Assembly (NCBI GenBank): GCA_036563485.1
Contig: DATCMI010000001.1
Coordinates: forward strand, 452,938 to 516,937
Reading direction: 5' to 3'
DNA from: Sphingomicrobium sp.
Lineage (GTDB): Bacteria; Pseudomonadota; Alphaproteobacteria; Sphingomonadales; Sphingomonadaceae
Length of the DNA stretch: 64,000 nucleotides
The translations under genes and the position numbers were made by a program. The notes under the pieces are model-generated. The model was not told the DNA's origin and did not search any database. It saw nothing but the letters and a program-made list of their open reading frames with translations. Positions within the stretch are counted from its first letter, which is position 1; the number at the start of each line of letters is the position of its first letter. Positions 46,665 through 56,459 of this stretch are shown piece after piece.

Positions 46665-47150
46665 CTAGCTGCCGGCTGCGTCCGTCGCCAGAGCGGTCCG
46701 ATCGGGGTCAGGCCCACCCGCGACGCCGAGCCGCTCTTCCCAATTCGCCCCTTCGGCGAGCGAGATTGAATCGAGCACCTTCGTGCTCTGGTCGCGCAAG
46801 ATGGCGAAGGCGCGGCGGATGGCGCAGGTCGCCTCGTCGTGACAATCGCCGCACGGCGCATAGAAGTTGACGCTGGCGCAGGACACGAGCGCGATCGGCC
46901 CTTCCATGGTGCGGACGATCTCGCCGAAGGAAATCTGGTCGGCGGGCCGCGCCAGCTGGTAGCCTCCTTTCGGCCCGCGCGCGCTTTTGACCAGCCCGGC
47001 TTTCTTGAGGTCGAGCATGATGAGCTCAAGATATTTCGGCGGGACCCGCTGGGTTTCCGCAATGCGGCCGAGTTGGACCGGGGCGCCCTGCTGCTCCTCG
47101 GCAAGGAAAAGCAGCGAACGCAAAGCGTAGCGGGTCTTTTGAGCAATCAT
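46665..47150 (-). CDS. Rrf2-family transcriptional regulator
   Basis: 161 residues. Winged helix-turn-helix at the N-terminus ([50 protein letters not shown]). The sensor part has Cys at the spacing expected for an Fe-S ligand set ([20 protein letters not shown] region), so iron-sulphur or redox sensing is plausible. The panB gene downstream is a possible, not proven, target. Confidence 0.88.
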   Translation of the reverse strand: MIAQKTRYALRSLLFLAEEQQGAPVQLGRIAETQRVPPKYLELIMLDLKKAGLVKSARGPKGGYQLARPADQISFGEIVRTMEGPIALVSCASVNFYAPCGDCHDEATCAIRRAFAILRDQSTKVLDSISLAEGANWEERLGVAGGPDPDRTALATDAAGS

Positions 47151-47354
47151 TCGAGCGCCAGCCTAACGCCAGCGCAGGCGGGAGGCAAAGCGCGGCCTGT
47201 CCGCCAGCGACGACCGTCCCAGCCTGACGGTGGCTCAGGTGCGACCAACAGCATTGGACCGGCGAAGTGCGACGCAGCCGAACCCCCCGGTCGTTCGTTT
47301 CCAAAGCGGGACGACAATCCCGAGAATTCTTCAACGACGGAAAGGTCAAGCGCC

Positions 47355-48224
47355 ATGGCACAGCACGGCTATTTGCACGACGAGTACGACAGCAACGATT
47401 TCGGCCGCGGAGACGACCGCGACGACCGTGAGCGTAACTGGCGAGACCGCGACCAGGAACGCAGCTGGCGCAGCCGGGACGACGATCAGAATTGGCGCAG
47501 CCGCGACGAGGATCAGAATTGGCGCAGCCGCGAATCCGGCTGGGGCAGCGGACGCGACCGCAGCTCGATGTTCGGCTGGGGTGGCGGCGATCGCGACTCG
47601 AGCCGGAGCCGTGAGCGTGGCGGCGACCAGGACCGCGGCTTCTTCGACCGCATGGGCGACCAGATGGGTTCGTGGTTCGGCAGCGACGATGACAATGACC
47701 GCAGCCACTACGAGCGCCAAGGCGGCGCCGGCCGCGAGCAGTGGGGCAGCCAGAGCCGAAGCGGCAGCAGCTACGGCCGCGAGGGCCGCAATTACGGCGG
47801 CTATCAGAGCGGTTGGGGCCAGCAGAATTTCGGCGGCGAGCAGAGCGGTCAACGCTACAGCGCCCACCCGGACGATCATTATCGCAGCTGGCGCGACAAG
47901 CAGATGCAGGCGCTCGATCGCGATTATCAGGACTATTGCCGCGAGCGCGAGCAACAGTTCCACAGCGACTTCGACACGTGGCGCCAGAGTCGCCAGGGCC
48001 AGAGCCAGAGCCAGAGCCAGAGCCAAGGCGAAAGCGGCGGCAGCAGCAGCCAGTCGCAGCAGAGCGGCTCGTCGAGCAGCACGATGGATCTCGACAACCC
48101 CGTTGCGCAGGGCGGCGAAATTCCAGGCGCGACGACTAGCGCAATGGGCGCCGCGACCATGGGCACCAACAATAGCGAAAATACCGACAGCGCTCCTTCG
48201 GCTACCGGCCGCGGCAGGCGCTAA
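47355..48224 (+). CDS. Repeat-rich hydrophilic Arg/Asp/Ser/Gln/Trp protein of unknown function
   Basis: 289 residues. The N-terminal third is built from short repeats (R-D-D-D-Q-N-W-R-S-R), with a 23-bp direct repeat in the DNA (47484-47506 and 47511-47533). A segment GDQMGSWFGSDDD follows, and a more ordered stretch (about 175-215) has HYRSWRDKQMQALDRDYQDY. Then comes a Gln-Ser run from an AGAGCC hexamer, and a Ser/Thr-rich C-terminus. No signal peptide or membrane segment is seen. It is probably largely disordered and may belong to a stress or surface family; I cannot name it. Confidence 0.75.
   Translation: MAQHGYLHDEYDSNDFGRGDDRDDRERNWRDRDQERSWRSRDDDQNWRSRDEDQNWRSRESGWGSGRDRSSMFGWGGGDRDSSRSRERGGDQDRGFFDRMGDQMGSWFGSDDDNDRSHYERQGGAGREQWGSQSRSGSSYGREGRNYGGYQSGWGQQNFGGEQSGQRYSAHPDDHYRSWRDKQMQALDRDYQDYCREREQQFHSDFDTWRQSRQGQSQSQSQSQGESGGSSSQSQQSGSSSSTMDLDNPVAQGGEIPGATTSAMGAATMGTNNSENTDSAPSATGRGRR
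47484..47533 (+). repeat. 23-bp direct repeat at 27-bp period
   Basis: The 23 bases at 47484-47506 (from GATCAGAATTGG) recur exactly at 47511-47533. It encodes repeated D-Q-N-W-R-S-R units and could change length by slippage. Confidence 0.85.
48000..48026 (+). repeat. AGAGCC hexanucleotide tandem repeat
   Basis: Four exact AGAGCC units (48001-48024) encode Q-S-Q-S-Q-S-Q-S-Q in the repeat-rich protein. Unit changes stay in frame. Confidence 0.85.
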
Positions 48225-48255
48225 CTGACGGGCGGGCGGGGCTTCGGTCCCGCCC

Positions 48256-48858
48256 CTACCCTTCGACGATTACCTTCGAGCCGACCTTCGTCAGGCCGAA
48301 CAGCTTCTCCGCGAATTTCATCGGCAGACGGATGCAACCGTGGCTCGCCGGATAGCCCGGGTTCGGCCCGCCATGGAGCGCAATGCCGTAGTCGTCGATG
48401 CGCTGCATGAACGGCATGGGCGCATTGTTATATTTGCGCGACCTGTGGAACTTGCGCTTGTCGAGCACCTTCCACTCGCCAAGCGGCGTAATCCGTCCCT
48501 TGCTTGCCGTCGACACGGATGCCGCCCCGACAAGCACGTCGCCGCGATAGGCGTAGGTCATCTGGGTCAGCCGATCGACCACGACGCGCGGTTCGCCCTC
48601 GGCCGGCACTTTTGCCGCCCAGACAAATTCGTTCGGCTTCAACCCGGCCCGGCCGAAGGTCGCGACCATGTCCTTGTGCGCTTTGGGCGCATTGCCGAGG
48701 GTCCACAGGTAGGGAGCGCCGGCCGGCTGCGGCGTGGGCGCACTCGCCACTTTTGCGGCCGGGACGGTCGAACAGCTGCTGGCGAACATGGCCGCGGCGA
48801 CGATTGCGGCAGGAGCGAGAATCTTCATCGGCAACGAAACAGCCGAACCGCGATCCAT
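48256..48858 (-). CDS. L,D-transpeptidase (YkuD family) lipoprotein
   Basis: 200 residues from the ATG at 48858; an inner ATG at 48828 is the alternative. The lipoprotein signal ends FASSC. The YkuD catalytic motif is HGGPNPGYPASHGCIRLP, with H and C of the S-H-G-C-I-R core. It links peptidoglycan peptides 3-3 or attaches lipoproteins. It follows guaA on the same strand across 46 nt with no recognisable promoter. Confidence 0.88.
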   Translation of the reverse strand: MDRGSAVSLPMKILAPAAIVAAAMFASSCSTVPAAKVASAPTPQPAGAPYLWTLGNAPKAHKDMVATFGRAGLKPNEFVWAAKVPAEGEPRVVVDRLTQMTYAYRGDVLVGAASVSTASKGRITPLGEWKVLDKRKFHRSRKYNNAPMPFMQRIDDYGIALHGGPNPGYPASHGCIRLPMKFAEKLFGLTKVGSKVIVEG

Positions 48859-48904
48859 CGTCAATCCATTGGTAAACAACAGTTTAGCGGTTAACCGCCG
48901 AACC

Positions 48905-50464
48905 TCATTCCCACTCGATCGTGCCGGGCGGTTTCGACGTATAATCGTACACGACGCGGTTGATGCCGTTGACCTCGTTGACGATGCGCGTCGCCACGCG
49001 GCTCAGGAACTCGGAGTCGAACGGGTAGACGTCGGCGGTCATGCCATCGACGCTGGTCACCGCGCGCAGGCCGCAGACATAATCGTAGGTGCGATAATCG
49101 CCCATGACGCCGACCGTGCGCACCGGCAGCAGCACCGCGAAGGCCTGCCAGATGGCGTCATACAGCCCGGCGTTGCGGATCTCTTCGAGATAGATGACGT
49201 CCGCCTTGCGCAGGATGTCGCACTTCTCGCGCGTGACCTCGCCGGGGATGCGGATTGCGAGGCCGGGGCCGGGGAACGGGTGCCGCCCGACGAAGGCTTC
49301 CGGCAGCCCGAGCTCCCGGCCGAGCTCGCGCACCTCGTCCTTGAACAGTTCGCGAAGCGGCTCGACGAGCTTCATGTTCATCCGCTCAGGCAGGCCGCCG
49401 ACATTGTGGTGGCTCTTGATCGTCACCGAGGGGCCGCCCGTGAAGCTGACGCTTTCGATCACGTCGGGGTAGAGCGTGCCCTGCGCGAGGAAATCGGCGC
49501 CGCCGATCTTTTTCGCTTCTTCCTCGAAGACGTTGATGAATTCGGCGCCGATGAACTTCCGCTTCTTTTCCGGATCGTCGACGCCGGCGAGGCCGCCCAG
49601 GAAATCCTCGCTCGCATCCACGTGGACCAAGGGAATGTTGTAGCTGTTGCGGAACAGGCTCACGACCTGCTCGGCCTCGTTCGCGCGCATCAGGCCGTGG
49701 TCGACGAAAACGCAGGTCAGCTGCTCGCCGATGGCTTCGTGGATCAGCACCGCGGCGACGGCGCTGTCGACGCCGCCGGACAGGCCGCAGATCACGCGCC
49801 CATTGCCGACCTGCTCACGGATGTCCGCGATCTTGGCGTCCTTGAACCGCTCCATCGTCCAATCGCCGGCGCAGCCGCAGACGTGACGCACGAAGTTGGC
49901 GAGCAGCTTGCCGCCGTCCGGCGTGTGCACCACCTCCGGATGGAACATCAGGCTGTAGCGCTTCGCCTCTTCATTAGTGGCGATCGCGTAAGGCGCGCCT
50001 TCCGACCTAGCGACGACCTCGAACCCCGGCGCGAGCGTCTCGACGCGGTCGCCGTGGCTCATCCACACCTGGTGCCGCTCGCCGACTTCCCACAGGCCAT
50101 CAAAAAGGGCGCTCGGCGCGACAACTTCGATGAAGGCACGTCCGAACTCGCGTTGGTCGGAGGAAACCACACGCCCGCCGAGTTGCTGGTGCAGCGTTTG
50201 CTGGCCGTAGCAGATGCCGAGCAGCGGAAGCCCGCTGTCGAACAGCACCTGCGGCGCACGCGGACTTTCCGCTTCGGTGACCGAAGCCGGTCCGCCGGAG
50301 AAGATTATGCCCATCGGCTGCAGCCGCTCGAAGGCCTCTTCGGCGGCGTTGAACGGGGCGATTTCACAATAGACCCCGGCCTCGCGGACCCGCCGCGCGA
50401 TCAGCTGGGTGACCTGGCTGCCGAAGTCGACGACGAGGATGGCTTGGGTAGGCTGGACCGTCAT
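48905..50464 (-). CDS. guaA: GMP synthase (glutamine-hydrolysing) GuaA
   Basis: 519 residues. The class I glutamine amidotransferase has the nucleophile Cys in [11 protein letters not shown] and the His/Glu FHPEVVHT; the ATP pyrophosphatase has [13 protein letters not shown]; the C-terminal dimerisation domain ends KPPGTIEWE, the conserved C-terminus. It converts XMP to GMP. Confidence 0.98.
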   Translation of the reverse strand: MTVQPTQAILVVDFGSQVTQLIARRVREAGVYCEIAPFNAAEEAFERLQPMGIIFSGGPASVTEAESPRAPQVLFDSGLPLLGICYGQQTLHQQLGGRVVSSDQREFGRAFIEVVAPSALFDGLWEVGERHQVWMSHGDRVETLAPGFEVVARSEGAPYAIATNEEAKRYSLMFHPEVVHTPDGGKLLANFVRHVCGCAGDWTMERFKDAKIADIREQVGNGRVICGLSGGVDSAVAAVLIHEAIGEQLTCVFVDHGLMRANEAEQVVSLFRNSYNIPLVHVDASEDFLGGLAGVDDPEKKRKFIGAEFINVFEEEAKKIGGADFLAQGTLYPDVIESVSFTGGPSVTIKSHHNVGGLPERMNMKLVEPLRELFKDEVRELGRELGLPEAFVGRHPFPGPGLAIRIPGEVTREKCDILRKADVIYLEEIRNAGLYDAIWQAFAVLLPVRTVGVMGDYRTYDYVCGLRAVTSVDGMTADVYPFDSEFLSRVATRIVNEVNGINRVVYDYTSKPPGTIEWE

Positions 50465-50520
50465 GGCGGGCGGATAGGAAGGCCGCGCCGAAGAGTAAAG
50501 TTAGGCAGCCCGGAATCAAA

Positions 50521-50548
50521 TGCGCCGGCCCCTTCCGGGGCCGGCGCA
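50521..50548 (-). terminator. Rho-independent-like hairpin downstream of the Gly/Tyr-rich gene
   Basis: TGCGCCGGCCCC (50521-50532) pairs over 12 bp with GGGGCCGGCGCA (50537-50548). On the minus strand only a weak T tract (TTTGATT) follows. It is 28 nt past the stop at 50576. Confidence 0.65.
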
Positions 50549-50575
50549 CTCTTCAACGCTTGTAGCGCGTATCGC

Positions 50576-51157
50576 TTAGTAGCGGCGGTAGCCGTACTGC
50601 GAATAATCAGTGCCCCACGGCGTGTAGTTGTTCGTGTTGAACGTATAGCCGTAGTTCGACTGGACGGGATCGACGTCGATATCGATGATGCGACCCGCGT
50701 AGTCGGTGTTGCACTTCCAAACCAGGTCGACCTGGCTCTGGTTGTAGCCATAAGCGACGTTGCGGCCGCTGGTGGCGACGCCACGAACCTTGAGGCCGCC
50801 CGACGAACGGTTTTCGACCCGGCTGATGCCGAGCACGCGCCCGCCGGCGTAGCTGTTGTTGTAGCCGTAAGCGCCGTAGCCGTTGTAGCCGCCGCCGAGG
50901 CGAGCCTGCACGGCGTTGGCGCACTGGTTCACAACCGCCTGGCTGTTCACATTATAGCCGTAGGGCGCGTAGCCGTTGTAGCCATAGCCGCCGTTGCCGA
51001 TCACACTATTGATGATCGCTCCGACGACGGCACCGCTGCCGTAAGGCGAGCCGTAGCCGTAGCCGTAGCCCGGATAATATTGCGCCGCTGCGGGCGCGGC
51101 GCTGGCAAGTGCGGCAACGGCGACGCCGCCCGCCAGAAACTTCGTGATGACCTTCAT
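50576..51157 (-). CDS. Exported Gly/Tyr/Asn-rich protein of unknown function
   Basis: 193 residues. A Sec signal peptide (to about residue 25, ending ASAAPAAAQ) precedes a Gly/Tyr-rich region with repeated YGYGS/NGYG units and a membrane-active looking stretch (SGAVVGAIINSVIG). The second half (about 108-193) is more ordered, with V-x-G-V-A and a VDLVWKCNTDYAGRIIDIDV segment; the two cysteines (around 79 and 149) may pair. GAGGAG is 8 nt before the ATG. Likely periplasmic or surface; the family is not known to me. Confidence 0.75.
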   Translation of the reverse strand: MKVITKFLAGGVAVAALASAAPAAAQYYPGYGYGYGSPYGSGAVVGAIINSVIGNGGYGYNGYAPYGYNVNSQAVVNQCANAVQARLGGGYNGYGAYGYNNSYAGGRVLGISRVENRSSGGLKVRGVATSGRNVAYGYNQSQVDLVWKCNTDYAGRIIDIDVDPVQSNYGYTFNTNNYTPWGTDYSQYGYRRY

Positions 51158-51271
51158 GGCCTAACTCCTCACAAACCGACTCGCCGACACAACGCACGGC
51201 GGCCCATGTCGGGTTATGTAGTTACGGCCGTGCACCGGTTCTGAACGCGCCGTTTGCTGCCGTTCAGGCAA

Positions 51272-53413
51272 TCAGTCGAACTTGAGGCCCGTGAAATAAC
51301 CGAGGAACGCCATGACGTCGGCGGCTTCCTCGATGACCTTGCTAGTCGGCTTGCCGGAGCCGTGGCCGGCACGGGTTTCGATCCTGATCAGGTGCGGCGC
51401 GCCTTTCGGGTCGGCGGCCTGGAGCGCGGCGGCATATTTGAAGCTGTGCCCCGGCACCACCCGGTCGTCGGTGTCGGCCGTCGTCACCAGGACCGGCGGA
51501 TAATGAACGCCGGTCTTGATGTTATGGTAGGGCGAATAGGCAAGCAGGGTTTTGAAATCCGCTTCCTTGTTCGGATAGCCATAATCGTCGACCCAGCTGT
51601 GACCCTCGGTGAAGCGGTCGAAGCGCAGCATGTCCATCACGCCGACGGCCGGATGAGCGGCGTCGAACAAGTCCGGCCGCTGGTTGACGACCGCGCCGAC
51701 GAGCAAGCCGCCGTTCGAGCCGCCCTCGATCGACAGGCCCTTGGGCGACGTGATCCCCTGCGCTTTCAGATATTCGCCGGCCGCGATGAAGTCGTCGAAG
51801 ACGTTCTGCTTCTTGTCCAACCGCCCGGCATCGTGCCACGCCTTCCCATATTCGCCGCCGCCGCGGATGTTGGCGAGCACATAGACGCCACCCTTTTCGA
51901 GCCACGCCAGGCGGCTTGAGGAGAATGACGGCGGCATCGAGATGTCGAACCCGCCATAGCCGTACAGCAAGGTCGGCGCCGGGCCGGTGACGCTCTTCTT
52001 CTTGACGATGAACATCGGCACGCGCGTGCCGTCCTTGGACGCGAAGAAGCGCTGCTCGACCGAATAATCTTCAGGGTTGAACATCAGCTTCGGCTGCGCC
52101 CAGATGCTCTCCGCGCCCGTCACCACATTGTAGCGGTAAAGCGTCGTCGGCCGGTTGAAGCTGGTGAAGGCGAAGAAGGTCTCCGGATCGTCATCGTCGC
52201 CGGAAAATCCCAGCACGCTTCCGATACCCGGCAGATCCACGTTGCGGACGAGCGAGCCGTCCAGGTTCAGGATCCGGACCTCGCTCTTCACGTCGGCGAG
52301 GTAGCGCGCCGCGATCCGCCCGCCGACGACGTCGGCGCCTTGCAGGGTCGCTTCCGATTCCGGCACGACTGTTTTCTGGACGGGCTTGGCCGCCGACGTG
52401 TCGATGCTGACGATCTTCTGCTTCGGCGCACCCTTGTTGGTCGCGAGGTAGATCACCGGACCAACGCTGCCGACGTAATAATAATTGTCGGTCAGGGTCG
52501 GCACGAGCACCCGCGGCTTCGACCCTGGCTTGGCCAAGTCCACGACTGCGACCTGATAGCCGACGCCGGTCTCGCTCGAGGTGATGATCAGCCTTTTGCC
52601 GTCATCGCTGACCGCGGTGCCGTGATACAGGCCCGGCTGCGCTGGCGTCGAATAGACCAGCCGGTCAGCCGATTGCTTGGTGCCGAGCCGGTGAAAGTAG
52701 ATCTGCTGGTCCTTGCTCGAGCCCTGGTATTGCTGGCCCGCGGCCGGCTCGGCGTAGCGGGCATAATAAAAGCCGCGGCCATCCTTTGCCCAAGTCAGGT
52801 CTGTGAACTTGGCCCATTTGATCTCGTCGGCATCATCCTTGCCGCTGGCGACATCCAGCACCATCAGCGTCCGCCAGTCGGTGCCGCCGTCCTGGACGGC
52901 GTAGAGCAGCTTCGTGCCCTGATCGTTCGCATTCCACTCGGCGAGCGCAGTGGCGCCGTCGGCCGACCAGCCGTTGGGGTCGATCAGCTGGCGCTCCTGC
53001 CCGTTCGCGCCGTCGCGGACGTACAGCACCGCCTGGTTCTGCAAACCGCTGTTGCGGGCGTAGAACAAGCGCTCGCCCTTCTTCTGGATGCCGGCATAGC
53101 GTTCGTAATTATAGAGTTCGGTCAGCCGGGCCTTGAGCACTTCGCGGCCGGGAAGCCTGGCAAGGAAGGCGCTGGTCACCGCATTCTGCCGGCTGACCCA
53201 ATCGGCCACTTCCTTGTCGGTGCGGACGTCGTTCTCGAGCCAGCGGTAGGGATCGGCGATGCGGGTGCCGAACTGCGTTTCGACGAGGTCGACGCGGCGC
53301 GTGTCCGGATAGGCGACTTGCGTGGCAGCGGCGGCAGCAGGTTGTGCAGGAACGGGAGAAGACATCAGCGCCGAAGTGGCGAGCAACGGGACCAGGAACA
53401 AGCTCGGGCGCAT
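51272..53413 (-). CDS. Prolyl oligopeptidase (S9A), exported
   Basis: 713 residues. Signal peptide (about 1-24, SSPVPAQPA), then the seven-bladed propeller (about 30-430) and the alpha/beta-hydrolase peptidase domain with the nucleophile in SIEGGSNGGLLVGA, the acidic residue in TADTDDRVVPGHSF, and the catalytic His in ETRAGHGSGKP. It cleaves short peptides after proline, probably in the periplasm. GAGAGG lies 6 nt before the ATG; the rplQ terminator is 25 nt upstream. Confidence 0.94.
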   Translation of the reverse strand: MRPSLFLVPLLATSALMSSPVPAQPAAAAATQVAYPDTRRVDLVETQFGTRIADPYRWLENDVRTDKEVADWVSRQNAVTSAFLARLPGREVLKARLTELYNYERYAGIQKKGERLFYARNSGLQNQAVLYVRDGANGQERQLIDPNGWSADGATALAEWNANDQGTKLLYAVQDGGTDWRTLMVLDVASGKDDADEIKWAKFTDLTWAKDGRGFYYARYAEPAAGQQYQGSSKDQQIYFHRLGTKQSADRLVYSTPAQPGLYHGTAVSDDGKRLIITSSETGVGYQVAVVDLAKPGSKPRVLVPTLTDNYYYVGSVGPVIYLATNKGAPKQKIVSIDTSAAKPVQKTVVPESEATLQGADVVGGRIAARYLADVKSEVRILNLDGSLVRNVDLPGIGSVLGFSGDDDDPETFFAFTSFNRPTTLYRYNVVTGAESIWAQPKLMFNPEDYSVEQRFFASKDGTRVPMFIVKKKSVTGPAPTLLYGYGGFDISMPPSFSSSRLAWLEKGGVYVLANIRGGGEYGKAWHDAGRLDKKQNVFDDFIAAGEYLKAQGITSPKGLSIEGGSNGGLLVGAVVNQRPDLFDAAHPAVGVMDMLRFDRFTEGHSWVDDYGYPNKEADFKTLLAYSPYHNIKTGVHYPPVLVTTADTDDRVVPGHSFKYAAALQAADPKGAPHLIRIETRAGHGSGKPTSKVIEEAADVMAFLGYFTGLKFD

Positions 53414-53432
53414 GGAATACCTCTCAACAACG

Positions 53433-53463
53433 AAAAAGCGCGGCTGCTTGGTAGCAGCCGCGC
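53433..53463 (-). terminator. Rho-independent terminator of rplQ
   Basis: GCGCGGCTGC (53438-53447) pairs over 10 bp with GCAGCCGCGC (53454-53463), and five T follow on the minus strand (53437-53433). Confidence 0.85.
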
Positions 53464-53494
53464 CTCATTGTTCTCAAGGACGGTTCGGCAGCGC

Positions 53495-53914
53495 TTAGGC
53501 GGCCTCGAACTCTTCCTCGTTCATCACAGGTCCGCTGTCCTGGCCCTTCGCCGACACGTCCCGGTCAACCAGTTCGATGATCGCGATCGGCGCCGCGTCC
53601 GACATGCGGATGCCGGCCTTGATCACGCGGCAATAGCCGCCGTCGCGGTTCGCGTAGCGCGGGGCAAGCACGTCGAACAGCTTCACCAGCTGCGCGTCGT
53701 CCATCAGCCGCGCTTGGGCGAGGCGGCGGTTCGACAGGCCTCCACGCTTTGCGAGCGTGATCAGCTTCTCGACATAGGGCCGAAGCTCCTTCGCCTTCGC
53801 AACCGTGGTCGTGATCTGCTCATGCTTGATGAGCGCGGCAGCCATGTTCCGGAACAGGGCCGCGCGGTGGCTGGAGGTGCGCTGAAGCTTACGGCCGCCA
53901 ACACGATGGCGCAT
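53495..53914 (-). CDS. rplQ: 50S ribosomal protein L17
   Basis: 139 residues from the ATG at 53914, with GAAAGGAAGA upstream. [37 protein letters not shown] and [15 protein letters not shown] are conserved in L17; the C-terminus has a short acidic extension (MNEEEFEAA). In most bacteria rplQ directly follows rpoA; here the next gene upstream is a desaturase on the same strand, 124 nt away, so it must have its own promoter. Confidence 0.97.
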   Translation of the reverse strand: MRHRVGGRKLQRTSSHRAALFRNMAAALIKHEQITTTVAKAKELRPYVEKLITLAKRGGLSNRRLAQARLMDDAQLVKLFDVLAPRYANRDGGYCRVIKAGIRMSDAAPIAIIELVDRDVSAKGQDSGPVMNEEEFEAA

Positions 53915-54038
53915 GAGATCTTCCTTTCGTTCGTCTGGGCCCCGTATCAGGTAAGCCCGGCCACGCAGCACTTCGGGCGGCTGCGCTTTGCCCCTATACA
54001 GCAACGGCGAGCTGTTCAGCCCGCCGGACGCGCTGCCC

Positions 54039-55139
54039 TCAAGCGGAAATTCGGCCTTTCGTCAAGGTGCTGCGGCCCAGCCGCACGACCAGCGCCGACA
54101 GGTGACGGTGCGAGCTGTCGTGATAGACCGAGCCTTGCTCCAGCTCGCGGCACAGGCGGCGGTGCGCCTCTCCGAGGTTGTGATAGGGCAGGCCAGGCAG
54201 CAGGTGGTGGAGCGCGTGGTAGCGCAGGCCGACCGGCGCCCACAGCGCCGGCAGCGTCGCCGGCGGGGGCACGTTGACGCTGTCGAGGAACTGAGCGGTG
54301 ACGCTCATCGCCTCGCCGTCATTCTCCCACAAGTGCGCGACCAAGGTGCGGACCTGGTTCAGGAACATCACGCCCGACGCGACCGCCAGGAAGACGAGGA
54401 ACGCCTTGAGCGGGACCACGCCCGTTGCAACCATCGCCAGCAGCGCGATCGCCCAGATGCTGCACGCAGCCTCCTGCCATGCCCAATCGCGCGCGAACTC
54501 GCCTTCGGGCTTCGGCCGGACGAACTTGGGATTGATCTGCAGGCCGGAATAGCGGCCCACGACAATGCTCCGCAGCTTGGGCGACAGCATCGACAGCGGC
54601 GCCAGGATGCCGAAGCGGATCAGCATCCCGACCGGCGCAAGCGCCGCGGCGATCAGGAACACCGGCAGGGTCCAGGGCTGCATCAGCGCAAGCGGCAGAT
54701 ATTCGGGATCGTCGACGGTCCCATAATAGCGCTTCGCGTGGTGCTGATTGTGGACGCCTTCATAAAGGAAGCTCGGGACAAGCAGGGGGACGCCGACGAC
54801 TAGGTTCCAGGTGAACCGAAAGCCCTTCACCGCGCCCTTCTTGATGTGCGTCAGCTCATGGATGAACGAACCGGCACGGTAGAGGGCGAGCACCGCCACA
54901 ACAGCAGCCGCAACGGCCAGCCAGGTCGGCTGCACCAGCATCGCCGCGAACAGCCCCGCATAGCCGAGCAGCGCCGAACCGAGCATGTCGGTCCAGTAGA
55001 TGGCCGCCTTCGGCACGTTGAGGTCGCGCGTCAGGTTCGCAGCCGCCTTCAGCATCGCCGCGTCATCCTTCGGACGGACGGGCGCGTGCTTGGCGGCGGC
55101 AGCCGGGATGCTGCGCTCGAGAGTCGCGGTCTGGGTCAT
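54039..55139 (-). CDS. Fatty acid desaturase (membrane di-iron)
   Basis: 366 residues with several membrane segments and the three histidine boxes: HELTH, HNQHH, and HALHH followed by [14 protein letters not shown]. These ligate the di-iron site of membrane desaturases/hydroxylases. The substrate is unknown; unsaturated fatty acid or carotenoid/sphingolipid modification are possible. It lies between rplQ and a divergent gene at 55254. Confidence 0.9.
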   Translation of the reverse strand: MTQTATLERSIPAAAAKHAPVRPKDDAAMLKAAANLTRDLNVPKAAIYWTDMLGSALLGYAGLFAAMLVQPTWLAVAAAVVAVLALYRAGSFIHELTHIKKGAVKGFRFTWNLVVGVPLLVPSFLYEGVHNQHHAKRYYGTVDDPEYLPLALMQPWTLPVFLIAAALAPVGMLIRFGILAPLSMLSPKLRSIVVGRYSGLQINPKFVRPKPEGEFARDWAWQEAACSIWAIALLAMVATGVVPLKAFLVFLAVASGVMFLNQVRTLVAHLWENDGEAMSVTAQFLDSVNVPPPATLPALWAPVGLRYHALHHLLPGLPYHNLGEAHRRLCRELEQGSVYHDSSHRHLSALVVRLGRSTLTKGRISA

Positions 55140-55253
55140 AAGCTCTGCGATTGTCTGGGGTTACACGCAGATAATGGCCCCATCGTGGCGCTTCAATGGA
55201 TAGGGAAAGCACCGTAGCTGGCGCTCGTCCGCATCAGCCGCTAGCCCTTGCGC

Positions 55254-56411
55254 ATGAGCAGCAGCCCTGTCGCGATCCGTCCGGTCGAAAGCAAGAAGGA
55301 CCGGCAGGCGTTCGTCGACTTGGCGTGGAAGGTCTACAAGGACGATCCGCACTGGGTTCCGCCGCTGAAGGACGAGGTCCACGGACTGATCACGCCCGGC
55401 AAGAACCCATGGTTCGAACATGCGCGGGCCCAGCTATGGCTTGCGGAACGCGGCGGCGAGACGGTCGGGCGGATCAGTGCCCAGGTCGACGATCTGGTCC
55501 AGGAGCATATGGGCGCCGGCACCGGCCAATGGGGCATGTTCGAGGCGCTCGACGAAGAGGCCGCGAAGGCGCTGATCGGAACCGCCGAAGACTGGCTGCG
55601 GGCGCAAGGGATGACGCGGGCGCTCGGACCCATCAGTCTCTCGATCTGGGACGAGCCGGGGCTCGAGGTCGAAGGGTTCGGCCAGGATCCCGCCGCGATG
55701 ATGGGCCATCATCGTCCTGAATATCAGGGGTGGATCGAGGCAGCTCGTTTTTCCAAGGCCAAGGACCTGCTGACCTACGAAGTCGACATCGCGCACTGGA
55801 ACGACCTCAAGATCGACCGGCTGATCGCGATGGGCGAGCGCAATCCGCGCATCCGCATCCGCAAGGTCGACAAATCGCGGTTCGACGAGGAAGCGCGGAT
55901 CATCCTCAACATCCTCAACGACGCCTGGTCCGAAAATTGGGGTTATGTGCCGCTAACGCCCGCGGAGATCGCTTATGCCGGCAAGAAGCTGAAGCCGATC
56001 ATCTACGAGGAGCTGGTGCGGATCGCCGAGCTCGACGGCGAACCTGTCGCGTTCATGATCACCATCCCGGACATCAACGAACTGACCAAGGACCTGAACG
56101 GCAAGCTGTTCCCGTTCAACTTCGTGAAGCTGCTGTGGCGCCTGCGCAATCCGCGCGTCCAGCGCGTGCGCGTGCCGCTGATGGGGGTCGCCAAAAGGCT
56201 TCACCAGACGCGCATGGCCAGCATGCTCGCCTTCATGCTGATCGAATATATCCGGCGCGACTGCGTCGGTAAGTTCGGGGTCGAGCTAGGCGAGTTCGGC
56301 TGGATCCTGGAAGACAATAAAGGGATGTTGTCGATCGCGGAGCTGCCGAGCGCCCGGGTCAACCACAGATACCGGATCTACGAAAAGCGCCTTGAGCGCA
56401 GCAGAGGCTGA
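55254..56411 (+). CDS. GNAT-fold protein of the YghO-like group
   Basis: 385 residues from the ATG at 55254. The N-terminal half has acetyltransferase-like segments (VAIRPVESKKDRQAFVDLAW; GTGQWGMFEALDEEAAKALI; LGPISLSIWDEPG), and the second half recurs in the pattern AWSENWGYVPLT, and ELGEFGWILEDNKGML near the end, all features of the large YghO-like hypothetical family. The biochemical role is not known. It has no ribosome binding site that I can see. Confidence 0.72.
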   Translation: MSSSPVAIRPVESKKDRQAFVDLAWKVYKDDPHWVPPLKDEVHGLITPGKNPWFEHARAQLWLAERGGETVGRISAQVDDLVQEHMGAGTGQWGMFEALDEEAAKALIGTAEDWLRAQGMTRALGPISLSIWDEPGLEVEGFGQDPAAMMGHHRPEYQGWIEAARFSKAKDLLTYEVDIAHWNDLKIDRLIAMGERNPRIRIRKVDKSRFDEEARIILNILNDAWSENWGYVPLTPAEIAYAGKKLKPIIYEELVRIAELDGEPVAFMITIPDINELTKDLNGKLFPFNFVKLLWRLRNPRVQRVRVPLMGVAKRLHQTRMASMLAFMLIEYIRRDCVGKFGVELGEFGWILEDNKGMLSIAELPSARVNHRYRIYEKRLERSRG

Positions 56412-56459
56412 TCTATGTTGGCGGGCGGAACGTTGCGGTGCGCGGCGCGCTGCCCGGCC

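Noticed and set aside
47240..47354. Possible EcfG promoter before the repeat-rich protein
   Set aside because: CGAAC and CGTT are present but separated by about 12 nt, and the -35 has a mismatch; it does not fit GGAAC-N16/17-CGTT.
47346..48026. 226-residue hydrophobic minus-strand frame (Ala/Val/Leu/Ile)
   Set aside because: It looks like a membrane protein only because it is antisense to an Arg/Asp/Ser/Gln-rich gene; it has no ribosome binding site or defined helices.
48233..48256. GGGCGGG/CCCGCCC hairpin after the repeat-rich gene
   Set aside because: A 7-bp stem without a following T run; not enough to call a terminator.
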